A DNA stretch of 64,000 bases from Diadophis punctatus similis. Taxonomy: Eukaryota; Chordata; Lepidosauria; Squamata; Dipsadidae. The notes under the pieces were generated by a model. It worked only from the letters and a program-made list of their open reading frames with translations, was not told the DNA's origin and did not search any database. The stretch covers positions 49,014,742 to 49,078,741 of the forward strand of contig JALIGW010000005.1 of the NCBI GenBank assembly GCA_023053685.1, in the 5' to 3' direction. Shown here one piece after another: positions 1 to 10,205 of this stretch. Made by a program: the position numbers and the translations under genes. How positions within the stretch are numbered: position 1 is the stretch's first letter; each line of letters opens with the position of its first letter.

Positions 1-182
1 AATTATGTTCAATTTGTAACAATGAAAATACATCCTGCATATTAGATATTTACATTACATTCATAACAGTAGCAAAATTACAGTTATGAAGTAGCAACGA
101 AAATAATTTTATGGTTGGGGGTCACCACAACATGAGGAACTATATTAAGGGGTCGCGGCATTAGAAAGGTTGGGAACCACTG
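1..182. mobile_element. hAT-family DNA transposon end, cut by the window edge
   Basis: The segment ends in a terminal motif reading gggaaccactg at 172-182, the reverse complement of the CAGTGGTTCCC terminus typical of hAT elements. The stretch before it, with ggttgggggtcaccacaa and ggggtcgcggcatta, matches a hAT family that I recognise from reptile and other vertebrate genomes. No left end is present, so it is either 5' truncated or runs out of the window. No open reading frame for a transposase is seen. Confidence 0.7.
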
Positions 183-232
183 CTCTAAAAGAATGCAAAT
201 TACCATCTGTCTGCTAGGAATATAAATCCTTT

Positions 233-460
233 CATTCTCCATAGTGGGTGGAGCTATCATCTAGGATTGGTTGTGTGATGTGGTCAACCCATTCTGGATG
301 ATAGCTCCACATCTACGAGAATGGACGTTCAGGTAGGACAACGTTCCATTCTCCATAGTGGGTGGAGCTATCATCCAGGATGGGTTGACCACTTCACACA
401 ACCAATCCTGGATGATAGCTCCACACCTACGAGAATGAACGTTCAGGTAGGACAACGTTC
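233..460. repeat. 114-bp tandem duplication with inverted core
   Basis: Two units begin with cattctccatagtgggtgg at 233 and 347 (offset 114 bp), and a partial third start follows at 461. Each unit contains an 18-bp inverted repeat (249-266 with 292-309; 363-380 with 406-423). The 25-bp core between the arms is in opposite orientation in the two units: 267-291 is the reverse complement of 381-405 at 24 of 25 positions, while the sequence outside the arms keeps the same orientation. Short reading frames on both strands here are by-products of the repeat. Confidence 0.85.
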
Positions 461-1057
461 CATTCCCCAGCATCCAGTCAGAGCTGAAGAAGCTTCTTGG
501 TTGAGAAGCGAAATCTCTTCAAAGAAAAACAAAGTCCAGCTGCCTCTTGAAAAAGCACCTTTGGGACAAGCATGACCTGGATGACTGAGACTCCCCATAG
601 ATATTTAGTGTCCAGGCCAGGGGTATTCATATGGTCATCTCATTTTCAATTATTGAATTATCTAATCATCCCAAAGGAATATTTCTCATAAGTATATAAC
701 ATTTGAATACATATTTTACCATACTGTGTGACATAAATTTCATCAGCAAAAGAGCTTTAGAAACTTCTAAGTCACTTATAACCACACCTTTAAAGCAATC
801 ATAGACTTTTTATTTGTTTGCATTCCAACCTATTTCTTTCAATGACGAGAGAGCACCAGGGGACTCTCTAGACTACGCATGTTACTTAGAAATAAATACC
901 GCTAGACTGGATGATATTATTTCCAAATAAACATGTTTAGGAAAGTAGTTAGTCATATCCAGTGTATCTTATATTTTTATCAGAATTTTATTTGAATTTA
1001 TTAATATTTAGCAAAAATGTAATTAAGCTATTTAGATTCTTCTTTTTTTTACCAAAG
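461..1057. other. DAW1 intron sequence, nothing recognised
   Basis: AT-rich intron upstream of the first DAW1 exon in the window. I see no repeat family, reading frame or RNA gene that I can name. The last 30 bases form a pyrimidine tract leading to the acceptor accaaag. Confidence 0.6.
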
Positions 1058-1134
1058 GATCAGCAAGAGTATATGATGCAGAAACAAAAAAATGTGTGGC
1101 AAAACTTGAAGGTCATACAGGAGAAATTTCAAAG
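1058..1134 (+). CDS. DAW1: DAW1 exon (internal, WD40 repeat)
   Basis: DAW1 (also called WDR69, the ODA16 orthologue) is a cytoplasmic WD40 propeller protein needed to deliver and assemble outer dynein arms in motile cilia. This 77-nt exon follows a pyrimidine tract and acceptor AAAG, and ends TCAAAG before gtaaaa. It reads SARVYDAETKKCVAKLEGH and then TGEISK, a WD-blade end plus the GH dipeptide that opens the next blade. It starts with two bases completing a glycine codon. That phase matches the last exon, which starts the same way. Earlier exons lie left of the window. The assignment rests on residue similarity to vertebrate DAW1 and on the neighbouring SPHKAP. Confidence 0.9.
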
Positions 1135-1913
1135 GTAAAATGTTTATATGTTTCAAATTCTTTCATACTGCTATTCTAGCTCAAACTTTGGCAGTTCTGC
1201 TTATTTTTTATAAAATATTTTTCTATTTGAATATGACCAAGAAATGTTTTTTCTTTGTCTTTGAATTCTAAATATAGTTTTTTTTTCTTCGTGTCTCTAA
1301 CTGTAAGTAGAAGGCAATGGCTCTCAGGGCACTCAAATTGTTACTGTCTAGTAGTTATTTGAATATCAGGTCAGGTGGGGATAATACAATAGAAATCAAG
1401 CATCACCAGTTAATAATTTGCACATTTCATTGAGATAGAGCATCCTGTGAGGTAAAAGATAGAATATACAGTAAGTTATCATCATCATCATCATCATACT
1501 CCATTTAGAAAGTAATGTAGCAACTGGCACATACAATTAACTGCCTTTCTACCAATCTTTAGAATTTTAATCATTCTTGTGTCTTCCCGTATATGCTATC
1601 AAATTTATCATGCTTTTAAATTCCTTCCTTCTTGAGTATATATTAATAGACTTATGTTTAAGCTATATATTCAAAACAAAGAGACATTGTCCAAAGCAAT
1701 GTTACTAATAATGTCATCTGCAGTATTTGGCTGGCCAATCACATTTTCTTTGTACTGCCTCATCCCATTTTCATTCATCCATTCATGCTTACTGTTAACT
1801 GTTACTGTTTAACTGTTTCCACATATCATATTAATTCAGAACATTGCACATTTTTTCCTAGAACTCATATCTGCTTCTTTCATTTTTACTACTTACTGGA
1901 TGTGACATGTAAC
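1135..1913. other. DAW1 intron, left part
   Basis: AT-rich intron. A short (ATC)n run lies at about 1479-1497. Nothing else is recognised. Confidence 0.55.
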
Positions 1914-2484
1914 CAGTGGTGGGATTCAACCGGTTCGCACCACTTCGGCCGAACCGGTTGTAAAATTGCTGGCTGGCCCCACCCCGCCCAGCCATTACTT
2001 ATTGGCCTTTCATGGCTTGGTTGGTGCCTTAGAGCAGGGATCCTCAAACTACGGCCCGCCGAAGCAATTCATCCAACCCGCGCGATACCTTGAGACTGCC
2101 CTGCCCACATCGCCCCACCCACCCGCCGGCCCTCGCCCTTCGGCCAAGTGCGGGCCTTTTGTGGGCAGCCACAGTGAGCAGAGTGCTGCGAGCCACACGG
2201 GCTGGAACTGGAAGGTAAGGTCAACAGCGGGGGAGTGAAATCCGCCCTGGACCTGCCACGCTAGGATGAATTCAACCTTGGGGGGGCTGTGGACAGCGAG
2301 CCTCAGCTGCCTTTTGGGCCTGCCTCTTGGCTTCCGCGGAGCTTCCGGGCGCCTGCCACACGCTCGCCCTCCCCTCCGCCTTGGCCCCGCATCCAGCCCG
2401 CGACCAGGGAATGCATTGCCCAGTGCAGCGCTCTTCCCTGAGGGCTGCCTGCTCACCCACCCACCAGCCGGACTGGCCAGGAAA

Positions 2485-2962
2485 AGCGCATCACCTTGTA
2501 TCTGTCCTTGGCCTCCTCCCGCCCAGCCACTGCCTTCTTGACGCGAGCAGAGGCTGCTAGTTGGAGCGAGGGGAACAACAGTGCTGGGCTCCCATGGCTG
2601 TGAGTGCCAAGGCATAACTAGAATTGGAAGAAAAGGCTGCACGGCTGCGGCAGAAAGAACCGGAGCAACACCCGGCAGCTTGGATGAGAAGACGCGAGCA
2701 AGGCATAGGATTGGCACGGTGGGATCAGTTACCGGTGAGAGCAGCCGCCAACTCGCTTGCACCTTCTCATCCAAGCTGCCAGGTGTTGCTCCGGTTCTTT
2801 CTGCCACAGCCGTGCAACCTTTTCTTCCAATTCTAGCTATGCATTGGCAATCGCCACTGCGGGAGATTAGTACTGCGATTCCCCTCGCTCCAACAAGCCA
2901 CCTCTGCTCGTCTCAAGAAGCCGCCGGGTGGGACGAGGCCAAGGATGGGCGCAAGGTGATGA
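2485..2962. repeat. Imperfect inverted repeat, arms about 200 bp
   Basis: The left arm (about 2485-2700) is matched as reverse complement by the right arm (about 2762-2962). Landmarks include gttggagcgagggg on the left against cccctcgctccaac on the right, and aagaaccggagcaacacc against ggtgttgctccggttctt. The spacer of about 60 bp is unpaired. Both arms therefore encode the same peptide in opposite directions. It sits inside the composite element and would form a long hairpin if transcribed. Confidence 0.8.
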
Positions 2963-3618
2963 AAGAAGTACAGCAGACCCTTGCAGATTTTATCTGCCGG
3001 CTGGCCTCTAGGTAAGGCCCCTCCTTCTCCTCCCCTTTCCCTTCCCGCAGTATCCTGTTTTTCCAAATACCAGGGCCAGGCCGGGTAGCAATTCCCAGGG
3101 TGGTGCCCTTATGAAGGAGACTCAAGCTGTATCCCGTGGCTTGCATAAACCACTCCCACCCCTTTCTAAATGGCCACCCGGCACTTCCCTCAGGTGCCCA
3201 GGACCGGCGAGCGGCTCTTCCGGGAACCGTGGGAGGGGAGGCAGGCGTGCCGGTGGTGACGCACTTTGGTCGCTTGTACTACTGCAACCCCGAAAGCCTT
3301 GGCTGCGGCTCACAGGTGTTCTGTCCACCGGGGGAACTGAAGCAGCAAAACGCCGCCTTCCGTTGGTCCTGTGTCCCCAGGCAGAGCTCCAGGCAGAAGG
3401 GCTTGCTTTGGCCCTAGGCTGGAGCAGCAAGGAGGCAACAGCGATGGAATGAAGGGAAACCGCGTGACCAGAGGCCTGGCTACTGCAGTCTGCAAGAAAA
3501 TATTCAGCGCCACCGGCATAATGGGCCTCCCCACCCTGGCGCAAGCCCTGGAGGCGGGGGAGGCAGGGGAAGGGGCGTCGGCCTGGAGGGCAGAACAAGT
3601 GGGGGACCTATGAAGGGG

Positions 3619-3984
3619 CTGCGAAAGAATGCACTCCAGACCCAGCTGTTTCCCCGGAAAAAGCTGCACAGCTGCTGACAATTGAGGGGGCGAGTACCAA
3701 AGGAGCAGCTCCTTGCATTGTGGCTGCTGCAATTAATATGAGAAGCCCAGCCAATGTTTTGAGCAGGGTTAACATCTCCAGCCCAATGAGTTTTCTGTTT
3801 ACACTCACCACACCTGTCAATTTACCAACTCCAGTTACTGCACCAGTGAACATCGCACATCCCGTCACTATCAGTTCACCAATGAATCTCCCAACACCAA
3901 TGACATTAGCTGGCCCTTTAAATATAGACATGAGACCTGTGGAAAGCATGCCTTTCCTTCCCCAGGCATTGCCAACCTCTCACC
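3619..3984 (+). pseudogene. Gene-like Pro/Ser/Thr-rich frame inside the composite element, unidentified
   Basis: One frame stays open from about 3619 to the MITE that starts at 3985. It shows a periodic pattern of short proline-bearing motifs (for example PVNLPTPVTAPVNI, then ISSPMNLPTPMTLAGPLNI). Such patterned low-complexity sequence resembles transcription-factor linkers more than a transposase. A second frame just upstream (reading GLATAVCKKIFSATGIMG at about 3472-3525) can be joined only by a frame change near 3560-3580, so this is not an intact gene. I could not name a parent gene. It may be captured host sequence or a chance open frame in GC-rich DNA. Confidence 0.35.
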
Positions 3985-4325
3985 CAAAGATGGGTTCCCC
4001 CTGGGTCGGACCGGTTCACCCGAACTGTAGCAACCCACTGGTGATGTCATGATGATGTTACAGAACTGGATCGGTTGGTGCCGGTCCGTGGAGGCTGCCA
4101 TCTTTTTTGGGAATTTTTTTGGATTTTATTTTTTGGATTTATTTTTTGTTTTTTTTTTCTTCTGCACATGCGCAGAAGCCGAGCATACATCGCCATCTTG
4201 TTTTTGACTTTATTTTTTTCTGATTTTTTGCTACTTTTTTTGCTATTTTTTGCTACCCACAAGGCATAGCCATTTGGCATGGGAGGAAGCGAACCAGCAG
4301 CGAGGTAAGTTAGAACCCAGCCCTG
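3985..4325. mobile_element. hAT-like MITE of the CCGGTTC family, nested
   Basis: The termini read caaagatgggttcc and gaacccagccctg, flanked by ctctcacc (3977-3984) and ctctcgcc (4326-4333), a 7-of-8 target duplication. The interior shares the accggttc, tgatgtcat and cttctgcacatgcgcagaag blocks with the elements at 13358, 14796 and 19464. It inserted into the older composite element. Confidence 0.75.
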
Positions 4326-4521
4326 CTCTCGCCCCTAGTAAAAAAATAAACCTAGAGTAAAAAGTTCATGCTGTATTAAAAAGAATAGAAAAGGGGGCTA
4401 TTGTTTAATGGACTGCTAAATTGGCAAAATGGACTGCTAAATTAGTCATGTCCACCCAGTCACATGACCACCTAACCACGCCCATAGAACCTGTTTTTAA
4501 ATTATTTTAATCCCACCACTG

Positions 4522-4944
4522 CATGATGTAACTATCTTCAACCTATGAATTGCTACTTTGATATGGAACTGTAACAATCCAGGTAACACTAATTGATGTT
4601 TTCTGACGTACATTTTAATCCATTAGTTCATAATTAAGTCTACAACTTAATTAATCTTAAATTAGTTCATAATTATTTCTACATTTTTTACTTTTCTAAT
4701 TTTGCAAAATAATTATAAGTACCATTCTGAGAAGAAAGACAGCGAATCAGTTTCTGGTGACTTGCCTGGAAAACATTCTATTTCAGTGCCCTAAATCAAC
4801 TTTTTGCTAAAAGAGCATGACTAACTTAAAGCCACCTATTTGGCTGCATGCATAAAATCGGAGTAGAAGTTATGACAAACTGCAATAAAGTATTCTACTT
4901 TCTTAACTATTTTTTAAAAATATCATTTTATCATTTTTTTAAAG
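4522..4944. other. DAW1 intron, right part
   Basis: AT-rich intron, nothing recognised except the pyrimidine-rich acceptor tract before 4945. Confidence 0.55.
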
Positions 4945-5107
4945 ATCTGTTTCAATCCTCAAGGAAGTCGTATTCTTACAGCCAGCTCAGATAAGACAGC
5001 TCGCCTTTGGGAGCCCAAGACGGGACAAAGCATTCAAATATTGGAAGGCCACACTGATGAGATATTTTCCTGTGCTTTCAATTACAAAGGGAATATAATT
5101 ATTACAG
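4945..5107 (+). CDS. DAW1: DAW1 exon (internal, WD40 repeats)
   Basis: This 163-nt exon lies between acceptor TTTAAAG and donor ACAG/gtaact. It encodes 54 residues plus one base, starting [22 protein letters not shown]. This is a canonical WD blade with the structural D and a terminal LW in place of WD, followed by the next blade with [15 protein letters not shown]. Its phase joins the preceding exon (ending in AAG) and the final exon without a break. Confidence 0.93.
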
Positions 5108-6160
5108 GTAACTAATACATAGTCTGAAATAGAATTGTTATAGTTCAATTGAAATTTTTATCAGGTAGTGGTGAATAAAAATAAAGCAATGTAAAATAAA
5201 GAGTTCCCCAGTTTTTCTTAGTCCAGAAACTTATTATACATATTGGATTAAATTAGTTGGGGTTTGGAGGGGATTGATCTATTTACATTTCTCATCTCTT
5301 ACATGAGGATGAAGTAAAACAACTTTCAGATTTCAATATTTGCTTACGCTTTTGTCATGAAAAGGTTAAGCAGAAGCAGCTGAAATGTCATTACTGGACT
5401 TTGCTAAACATTGCAACAAGAGAAGACTAGGGAAGGCAATATTATTCCAGTCACATTTGCCTTTTTTTGCCTATGATCTGAATTAGACCAGACATTAAGC
5501 CATAACTTAGTTGATGTATCATATAACCATGTATGGATTATAATGTTGAGTGCTGGCCTACTCAACATTGTAATCCATGTATGAAGAATTGTAATTGCCT
5601 CATTTTACAGTTTATTTTTAACAGTTGTATTGCATATAAAAATAAGCAATATAAGCTTGAAAGTATAATTGTGGGAAGCTGTATCTTATGTCTGCTTTTT
5701 AGCTTACTGTTATAAAGCCATAGTATATAAAACTGCTTTCTATTGATCTGGACCATTAGTCTGTGTGGCACTATAGCATATTCTCAGAATTAAACAGAGT
5801 TGCCAAGATTTCAAGTAAAGATTTTTTTTATCCTTTCAGAGAGCTTTTACTGATGATATTTGGGCTGAAAATAATGATTTATTCTATAATTAAAGAATAG
5901 CACAATGGCTTTTTAGGTATAAAGCCAGCAAGATTAATTTTCAAAAAAAGAGTAATAAATGAATTTGTGAAATGAAAAATGAAGTGAATTACTTGAGATT
6001 AAGAGCATTACTGATTACAAGCAAAACAAGGATAGTGCTTGAGATAAAATAAACATAATACTTCAGTGATCCAGCAAATAAACAAACCCTTAGACTGTTG
6101 TTTAGATATTATGGTTATAAAAAAGATTTAACACTTCTCTATTTCTTCTCTATTTTTTAG
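5108..6160. other. Last DAW1 intron
   Basis: AT-rich. It contains a short imperfect inverted repeat with 23-bp arms (5528-5550 and 5561-5583, 20 of 23 paired, 10-bp loop). No named repeat family was recognised. Confidence 0.6.
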
Positions 6161-6195
6161 GAAGCAAAGATAATACGTGTAGGATATGGCGCTAA
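6161..6195 (+). CDS. DAW1: DAW1 terminal coding exon and stop
   Basis: The acceptor tttttttag is followed by codons reading SKDNTCRIWR and a TAA stop at 6193-6195. The preceding G codon is split across the intron (g/ga). The short peptide closes the last WD blade, and vertebrate DAW1 proteins end with the same CRIWR. This fixes the + strand gene end in the window. Confidence 0.93.
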
Positions 6196-6540
6196 TTGAG
6201 ACAAAGGCTGACACACTTCTCTAGGAATTTTAATTCAGTGTTTTTATATAGACAATAACGTTTAAAATCTGTTTTTTGCATCTGCCTTTTTTATTCTTTA
6301 TGAAGCAGAAATATTTTTTGGACTTATTGTAATAATTAATTTAATTAATTAATTAACATAATTAGCTAGTTATGTAAAAATGTGTTATTGAGAAAATTAT
6401 AAGAAATGCCTTTTTTCTCTAAAGATTTATAGGCTAGTTGGAGTGAGGAGGCTTCATCATACTATTAGTTGTTACTCTTGCATTCATTTAGATACCTTAT
6501 CCTTACAAGGTTTAATTTTTAATTAATTAATAATTTAATT

Positions 6541-6546
6541 AATAAA
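6541..6546 (+). terminator. Candidate DAW1 polyadenylation signal
   Basis: AATAAA lies 346 bases after the DAW1 stop and is followed by T- and GT-rich sequence. A second AATAAA lies at 7296-7301. Without transcript data I cannot tell which is used. Confidence 0.35.
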
Positions 6547-6825
6547 ACATTTCAATATGTATAATGTAAATATTGTAGTATTGATTGGAATGTTCTATTC
6601 GTATTTTATATTTGGGACTTAATTTTGAATTTATATTGTATAATTCTATTTCTTGATTTTTTTTAAAAGTATAGTTTATATTTATAGTTTGTCCCCTCCT
6701 GAAAGATTTAAGCTGAAATGAAAATGATTAAATTGATTTTGGCATTCAATTGTGAGAATCATAGTAGTGTTGAAACAGCATAACCCACGTCTTCTCTTTT
6801 AATGTGAACTGCCTTTCTTCTCAAG

Positions 6826-6898
6826 AACTGTTATGAGCCGCCCAGAGTCTCTGTGGAGTGGGTAGCATATAAATGCAACTAATAAATAAATAAATAAA
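6826..6898 (+). mobile_element. LINE 3' tail (GCCGCCCAGAG type)
   Basis: The segment gagccgcccagagtctc, then gcatataaatgcaa and an (AATA)n run, is the 3' end of a squamate non-LTR element. The same tail occurs at 42755, 50833 and 53580. The copy is strongly 5' truncated. Confidence 0.6.
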
Positions 6899-9587
6899 CT
6901 TGATGTTGGTTTTACAGAGCCTTCTAATCTGATCTGCTGCTAATTTGGGCTTCTATATGAGCAGGCTGTCCAGGAAAATGCCTGCCCCAAAGTTCATGCA
7001 ATGTTGTTTATGTTGGCTCTTGTATAATTCTTGTATAAACCAGAATTAGTTGATATTATTATTTATGATCCATCATTTCTTAGTCATTAGAAATTATTTC
7101 CTACGTTTCTGTTTTGAATAATGTTAAAGAACTGTTGCTGTCAGCAAAGCATCATTGTGTTCCAAAATATCCAGATGCTGGCATAAAGCTTAGTTGTAAA
7201 TGTGTGTGAATCTTTAGATTTTGTTATATGGCTCTGAAAATATCAGGTTGCTGGCTTATCTGAACTTTCTTCTACACTATGTATAGTTTCCTTTCAATAA
7301 AGAAAGCTAAAAAAGTCAGGTGAAATTTCTAAAACAGCAAAGGGCCACTATTTTCTACCTTATATAACATAGCACCTTTCCAGACGTGGAAGGTGAAACC
7401 TCATTTGTTTCTGTAGTACATACATTTGGAAAATTTATAGAAACAAAAATTAAATGAAACTATTAAGCTGCTACTAAAATGTATCTATTTGCAAGCAAAA
7501 ATTCCACATATCAAAAGTGAGGGAAATATTATCTGCATAGATATAGGCTCAGAATATATGATTATATGAATTTAATCTTATATCTTACATTAGGGCTAAG
7601 TATCAATTACTTAATAGGCTTTTAGGTTTACTGGTAGTCTGATCTTGCTGGTAATGATTTGTACAGAACTTATCTCCCCCACTAAATAGTTGTACAACAA
7701 TGCTTTATTTCATCTGTATCACATACAAGGGATATTCAGAATCAGATTTAGGAAAGATAAAGGCAGATTGTTAACACAAATTTATTTCAAGTCAGGCTTC
7801 AGTACTAAAATGTAATATACAGAGAGAAATGTCATCACATTGTTACATTGTTATATTATTTGTGCTTGTAAACATTTATTCTACCACTGCAAAATCTGTG
7901 TAATTCACAACTAATTTGTCATTGGTCAAAAATAAATATATTTCAACAATATATCAATCTCTAATGATGTATTATTTTATTGATTTCTGAGTGCAAACAC
8001 TTACTGATAAACTTTTTAGGAAATGGCACTTTTCTAAAGCAGACCAAGGTGCTAGTCCAAAGTTCTTCTATGAACAATGGTATTCTTTACTTTTCTACAT
8101 GTACTGTAGAATGATTATTTTCCATAAAGCCACTTAAATTGATAGAAATGCTGGCAATATCTTTGCTGTATCTATAAGAAAGGGCAGGCATGATTGGGAA
8201 ATGGTGGTAATTATGTCTAGCCTCAATTAAAAATTGCTTCTAAAATAGTGCAAAATAATGTAATTTTTGGATACATTCTAAAATAATACTGTAGTGCAAA
8301 GCACCCCTTTTTGTGAAATAAATGTTCAATATCATAGTAGCGCCACAATGAAAACTACTAGCAATGGATATTGGCAAGTTGTACTGGAGCTATTTACCAG
8401 GGAGTAAGCTGAAGATTTTTTTTACTGCAACCTAATTTGCTTCCTTGATTACTGTATATATTAAAATCAGACTCTTTAGCTGTTACAAAGAATGTTTGAG
8501 AACTATTTTTCTGAGTAGCAAGGTACTAGCTTTTGACAAGCACATTTTTCTGTAAGAAAAATCTTATGTACTATACTTCAAATATTTACAATGAAAGGAT
8601 ACATTAGCTTAAAGATGTTAGAAATAAACTTAATAGTATGAAACATTTCATCAGTACAATTTTCCAATTAAGGCATAATGGAAAGCCATTATTTTCCAGG
8701 TTGGCCTAATTGAACTTATTTTACTTTTGGAGTTAAATTACTATTTAATTCCTGACTGAACCCGCTGCAAACTTACTCAGAGTACATGTTTCGATTATTT
8801 ATTCAGAGATTGGAAATAGTTTTATAAAGCACATGAATTATTGTTAAAACTGGGAAATGCTAATATTTTGACAACGGCCATTCAGGCAATTGTCTAGAAT
8901 TCCCAGTGAGACTCGATTCTACTAAAGGACAGACCAGCATTATACTCACTGAACAAGAGTTTTAAGAACTCATTTAAAAAGCTGTTGGGCTTAATTCTTT
9001 CAGCAGAACGGACACACTTATGGAATGACTTTCAGGCTTTTCAGTGCAGTGTCAGCATAGACCTTAATTTGCTCCTTGGGAATAGATTGAAAGCAGAACA
9101 ATATAGAATTCATTTAAGGACATCTGATATGTACTCATTTGTCATTGAATAATCATTAGGCATTTAAACTATAAATACAAAGTTTTGTTTTTGGTTTTAA
9201 ACTGAATTTTGTTACTGGGATTCCAGTTAGCAGTTAATACATACTGTAGCTGGCAGATTATGGGAAATGTCTTTTTCATTTAGATTTTGAAAAAAAAAAA
9301 CAACCACAGTCATTATAACTGCATATCCTCTTCTTTTCAAGAGCAATGCATTCAAAATTACAAGGTCCTTCATGTAGTAATATTTTACATTGGCTCTTCA
9401 CTTCTCTCTTTCTGCCCTGTCCTCACTTCCCTTCTTTGCACTGGTTTGGAACAGGGTCATGATGTAGCAGCAGAATGGATACTTTTCAGTTCTATTTATG
9501 TTGAGATTTTGAATAAAACGGGGCCACTCACAGATCACTGCCGCTTAAAATGGAATAAAAATGCAAATAATATCTTTAAGAAGGTTT

Positions 9588-9731
9588 TTATCCTAGCTCA
9601 AGAAGCCAGTCAAAGAGGCTTAGAGTCGGCCCTTTAGTTTCTTCATGGAGCTTGCAAAATCGTACTACAGCATGAAAGATATCACCCACTTTCCAGCACT
9701 TCTGGTGCATAAACTGCACAACATCTAAAAA
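9588..9731 (-). CDS. SPHKAP: SPHKAP terminal coding exon (AKAP110-type C-terminus)
   Basis: The acceptor TTCTTCCAG precedes 47 codons beginning FLDVVQFMHQKCWKVGDIF and ending LSLFDWLLELG, with TAA at 9588-9590. This is the conserved C-terminal end of SPHKAP and of the AKAP110-related family, where a short helix-rich segment closes the protein. Phase 0 joins the exon ending HRIEK at 12124. The human protein ends with the same LSLFDWLLELG motif. Confidence 0.95.
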   Translation of the reverse strand, partial: FLDVVQFMHQKCWKVGDIFHAVVRFCKLHEETKGPTLSLFDWLLELG

Positions 9732-9995
9732 CTGGAAGAAAAAAAACAATTTTTAGAGAAGGTTTTGTTTTTCCCTTTTTCATCTCAAGAGATCTAAGAG
9801 ATCTAAACTAATACACATTAATTCAGTTTAATTAGTGAAAACAGCTGTACCAAATATGTTGTGCATATATGAACTGCCCTAAATCATTGACTGCATTGAT
9901 AGCCAGATCCACCATGCTGATTCACATTTTGCTACTGATCACTCAGCTAATGATTAATGACAAATCAAATGTTGGATAACCATTTGTCTGAAGTG

Positions 9996-10205
9996 GTGTA
10001 GGGTTTCTTGCCTAAGCAGGGGATTGGACTAGAAGACCTCCAAGGTCCCTTCCAACTTTGTTATTCTATTCTATTCCATTCCATTCCATTCCATTCCATT
10101 CCATTCCATTCCATTCCATTCCATTCTATATTCTATTCTATTCTATTCTATTCTATTCTATTCTATTCTATTCTATTCTATTCTATTCTATTCTATTCTA
10201 TTCTA
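9996..10205 (+). mobile_element. CR1 LINE 3' end with seeded (ATTCY)n microsatellite
   Basis: The CR1 3' signature gattggactagaagacctcc, aaggtcccttccaact and ttattct runs from about 9996 to 10061. It passes directly into an uninterrupted pentamer array, first ATTCC then ATTCT, to 10205. It lies in the last SPHKAP intron. Snake CR1 elements are known to seed such arrays. Confidence 0.8.

Larger units (their letters stand above)
1914..4521. mobile_element. 2.6-kb composite hAT-like element in a DAW1 intron
   Basis: The left end reads cagtggtgggatt at 1914 and the right end reads aatcccaccactg finishing at 4521, a 13-bp perfect terminal inverted repeat of the CAGNG type used by hAT transposons. 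Flanks are catgtaac (1906-1913) and catgatgtaac (4522-4532), so the target duplication is imperfect. The interior is much richer in GC than the surrounding intron. It includes a second hAT-like head at about 2037 (cagggatcctcaaact), a large inverted repeat (2485-2962), a gene-like proline-rich frame (about 3619-3984) and an inserted MITE (3985-4325). No transposase is recognisable, so it is non-autonomous. It lies between two DAW1 coding exons and does not interrupt them. Confidence 0.7.
6196..9587. other. Tail-to-tail intergenic region, 3' UTRs of DAW1 and SPHKAP
   Basis: No coding exon is seen. The region should hold the DAW1 3' UTR from the left and the SPHKAP 3' UTR from the right. Candidate - strand AATAAA signals for SPHKAP (TTTATT on +) are at 8798-8803, 7781-7786 and 7704-7709. 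Apart from the LINE tail at 6826 no repeat family is obvious. Confidence 0.5.

Noticed and set aside
2049..2807. 252-codon open frame on the minus strand
   Set aside because: It lies inside the composite hAT-like element across one arm of the inverted repeat, is rich in Gly, Arg and Pro as expected from GC-rich DNA, and has no recognisable motif.
3122..3598. 158-codon minus-strand frame
   Set aside because: Overlaps other long frames on both strands in the same GC-rich segment. None of them has family features or a supported splice structure.
4301..4312. Strong splice-donor-like sequence gaggtaagt
   Set aside because: It lies inside the nested MITE and has no coding exon upstream in frame.
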